NCBI GenBank assembly: GCA_019323495.1
Contig: JAHWHE010000064.1
Location: 1-12,348, forward strand
DNA from: Candidatus Woesearchaeota archaeon
Lineage (GTDB): Archaea; Nanobdellota; Nanobdellia; Woesearchaeales; WJKV01
DNA length: 12,348 nucleotides
Direction: 5' to 3'
Under the pieces are notes generated by a model that was not told the DNA's origin, did not search any database, and saw only the letters and a program-made list of their open reading frames with translations. This document shows, one piece after another, positions 12,030 to 12,348 of this stretch. A program made the position numbers and the translations under genes. Each line of letters starts with the position of its first letter. The first letter of the stretch is position 1.

Positions 12030-12348
12030 ATGCGAGAGAAAATCCTAAGCCTGGTTAAATTAAAAGGGCCTGTTCTCCCTAGGGAAATAAGCAAGGATCT
12101 GGGTCTTGACTCATTATTCGCAGCTGCGCATCTGTCTGAATTAGTCGACCAGAAGAAAATGAGGTTGTCAAATGCAAAGATTGGGGGGAGTCCTATTTAT
12201 TATCTTGAAGGGCAGGAAGCGAAATTAATCCGGCTGGTTGAATATCTAAATGAGAAAGACAGAAGAGCCCACGATCTTCTGCAAGAAAAGAAAATAGTAG
12301 AAGACAAAGAGCTCAATCCGCTGTTCCAAGTGGCAATGAGGAACATCA
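12030..12348 (+). CDS. Winged-helix DNA-binding-like protein (3' end cut by window edge)
   Basis: An open frame begins at ATG 12030 and runs off the window after about 106 codons. Residues 1-60 look like a winged helix: MREKILSLVKLKGPVLPREI, then SKDLGLDSLFAAAHLSELVD as the helix-turn-helix, and a short wing with IGGSPIYYLEGQE at 52-64. A Lys/Glu-rich helical region follows (LNEKDRRAHDLLQEKKIVED, about 75-94), and the frame then continues through NPLFQVAMRN. The early part could regulate transcription or bind RNA. The missing C-terminus may hold another domain, and I do not recognise a named family. It is downstream of endA with its own TATA-like box. Coding is confident because the frame stays open with normal codon use; function is not. 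Confidence 0.75.
   Translation, partial: MREKILSLVKLKGPVLPREISKDLGLDSLFAAAHLSELVDQKKMRLSNAKIGGSPIYYLEGQEAKLIRLVEYLNEKDRRAHDLLQEKKIVEDKELNPLFQVAMRNI

Noticed and set aside
1..12348. CRISPR arrays, insertion sequences, integrases, tRNA and rRNA genes, toxin-antitoxin or defence systems
   Set aside because: I scanned both strands for repeats, conserved RNA motifs and typical proteins and saw none.

Overview
The window looks like a chromosomal piece of an archaeon, probably one of the small-genome DPANN-type lineages such as Woesearchaeota or Pacearchaeota; the lineage is inferred, the archaeal assignment is well supported. It carries the RecA paralogue RadB, an archaeal/eukaryotic-type ribosomal protein S2, archaeal MBF1 with its N-terminal zinc ribbon, a homomeric-type tRNA-splicing endonuclease, ThpR, a small TRAM-domain protein and a Fap7/AK6-type kinase. 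Most first genes of transcription units have a TATA-like box about 25-30 bases before the start codon and no Shine-Dalgarno sequence, which is the archaeal leaderless pattern. No rRNA, tRNA, CRISPR array, insertion sequence or integrase is visible, and no gene-free stretch exceeds 300 bases (the longest is about 208).

Layout. Bases 1-557 (-) hold the N-terminal part of an AT-rich zinc-ribbon SAM methyltransferase, cut by the window edge. Then on the minus strand come a Fap7/AK6-like kinase (599-1069), UDP-glucose 6-dehydrogenase (1103-2416) and a membrane-anchored winged-helix regulator (2473-3159). MBF1 (3225-3743, +) diverges from the regulator. A minus-strand envelope block follows: two GT-C-type multi-membrane proteins overlapping by GTGA (8688 to 5879), then a processive-type family 2 glycosyltransferase (5833 to 4568) overlapping by 7 bases with a membrane-anchored thioredoxin-like protein (4574 to 3774). 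RadB (8891-9586, +) diverges from the GT-C pair and shares its stop-codon bases with the convergent S2 gene (9583-10173, -). Behind S2 are ThpR (10382-10903, -) and the TRAM protein (10947-11300, -). The tRNA-splicing endonuclease (11425-11997, +) and a truncated winged-helix protein (12030 to the end, +) close the window.

How it fits together. One theme is surface carbohydrate: UDP-glucuronate supply, a membrane polysaccharide-synthase-like GT2, two GT-C proteins and possibly the methyltransferase. The other is RNA handling and translation: S2, Fap7-like kinase, ThpR, TRAM protein and EndA. The most unusual signal is the 5' leader of the S2 gene, about 130 bases predicted to start just outside an 8-bp closing stem whose 3' strand lies one base from the Shine-Dalgarno sequence and which encloses three hairpins, two of them with alternative pairings. 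It looks like a cis-regulatory RNA and I do not recognise it as a known class.
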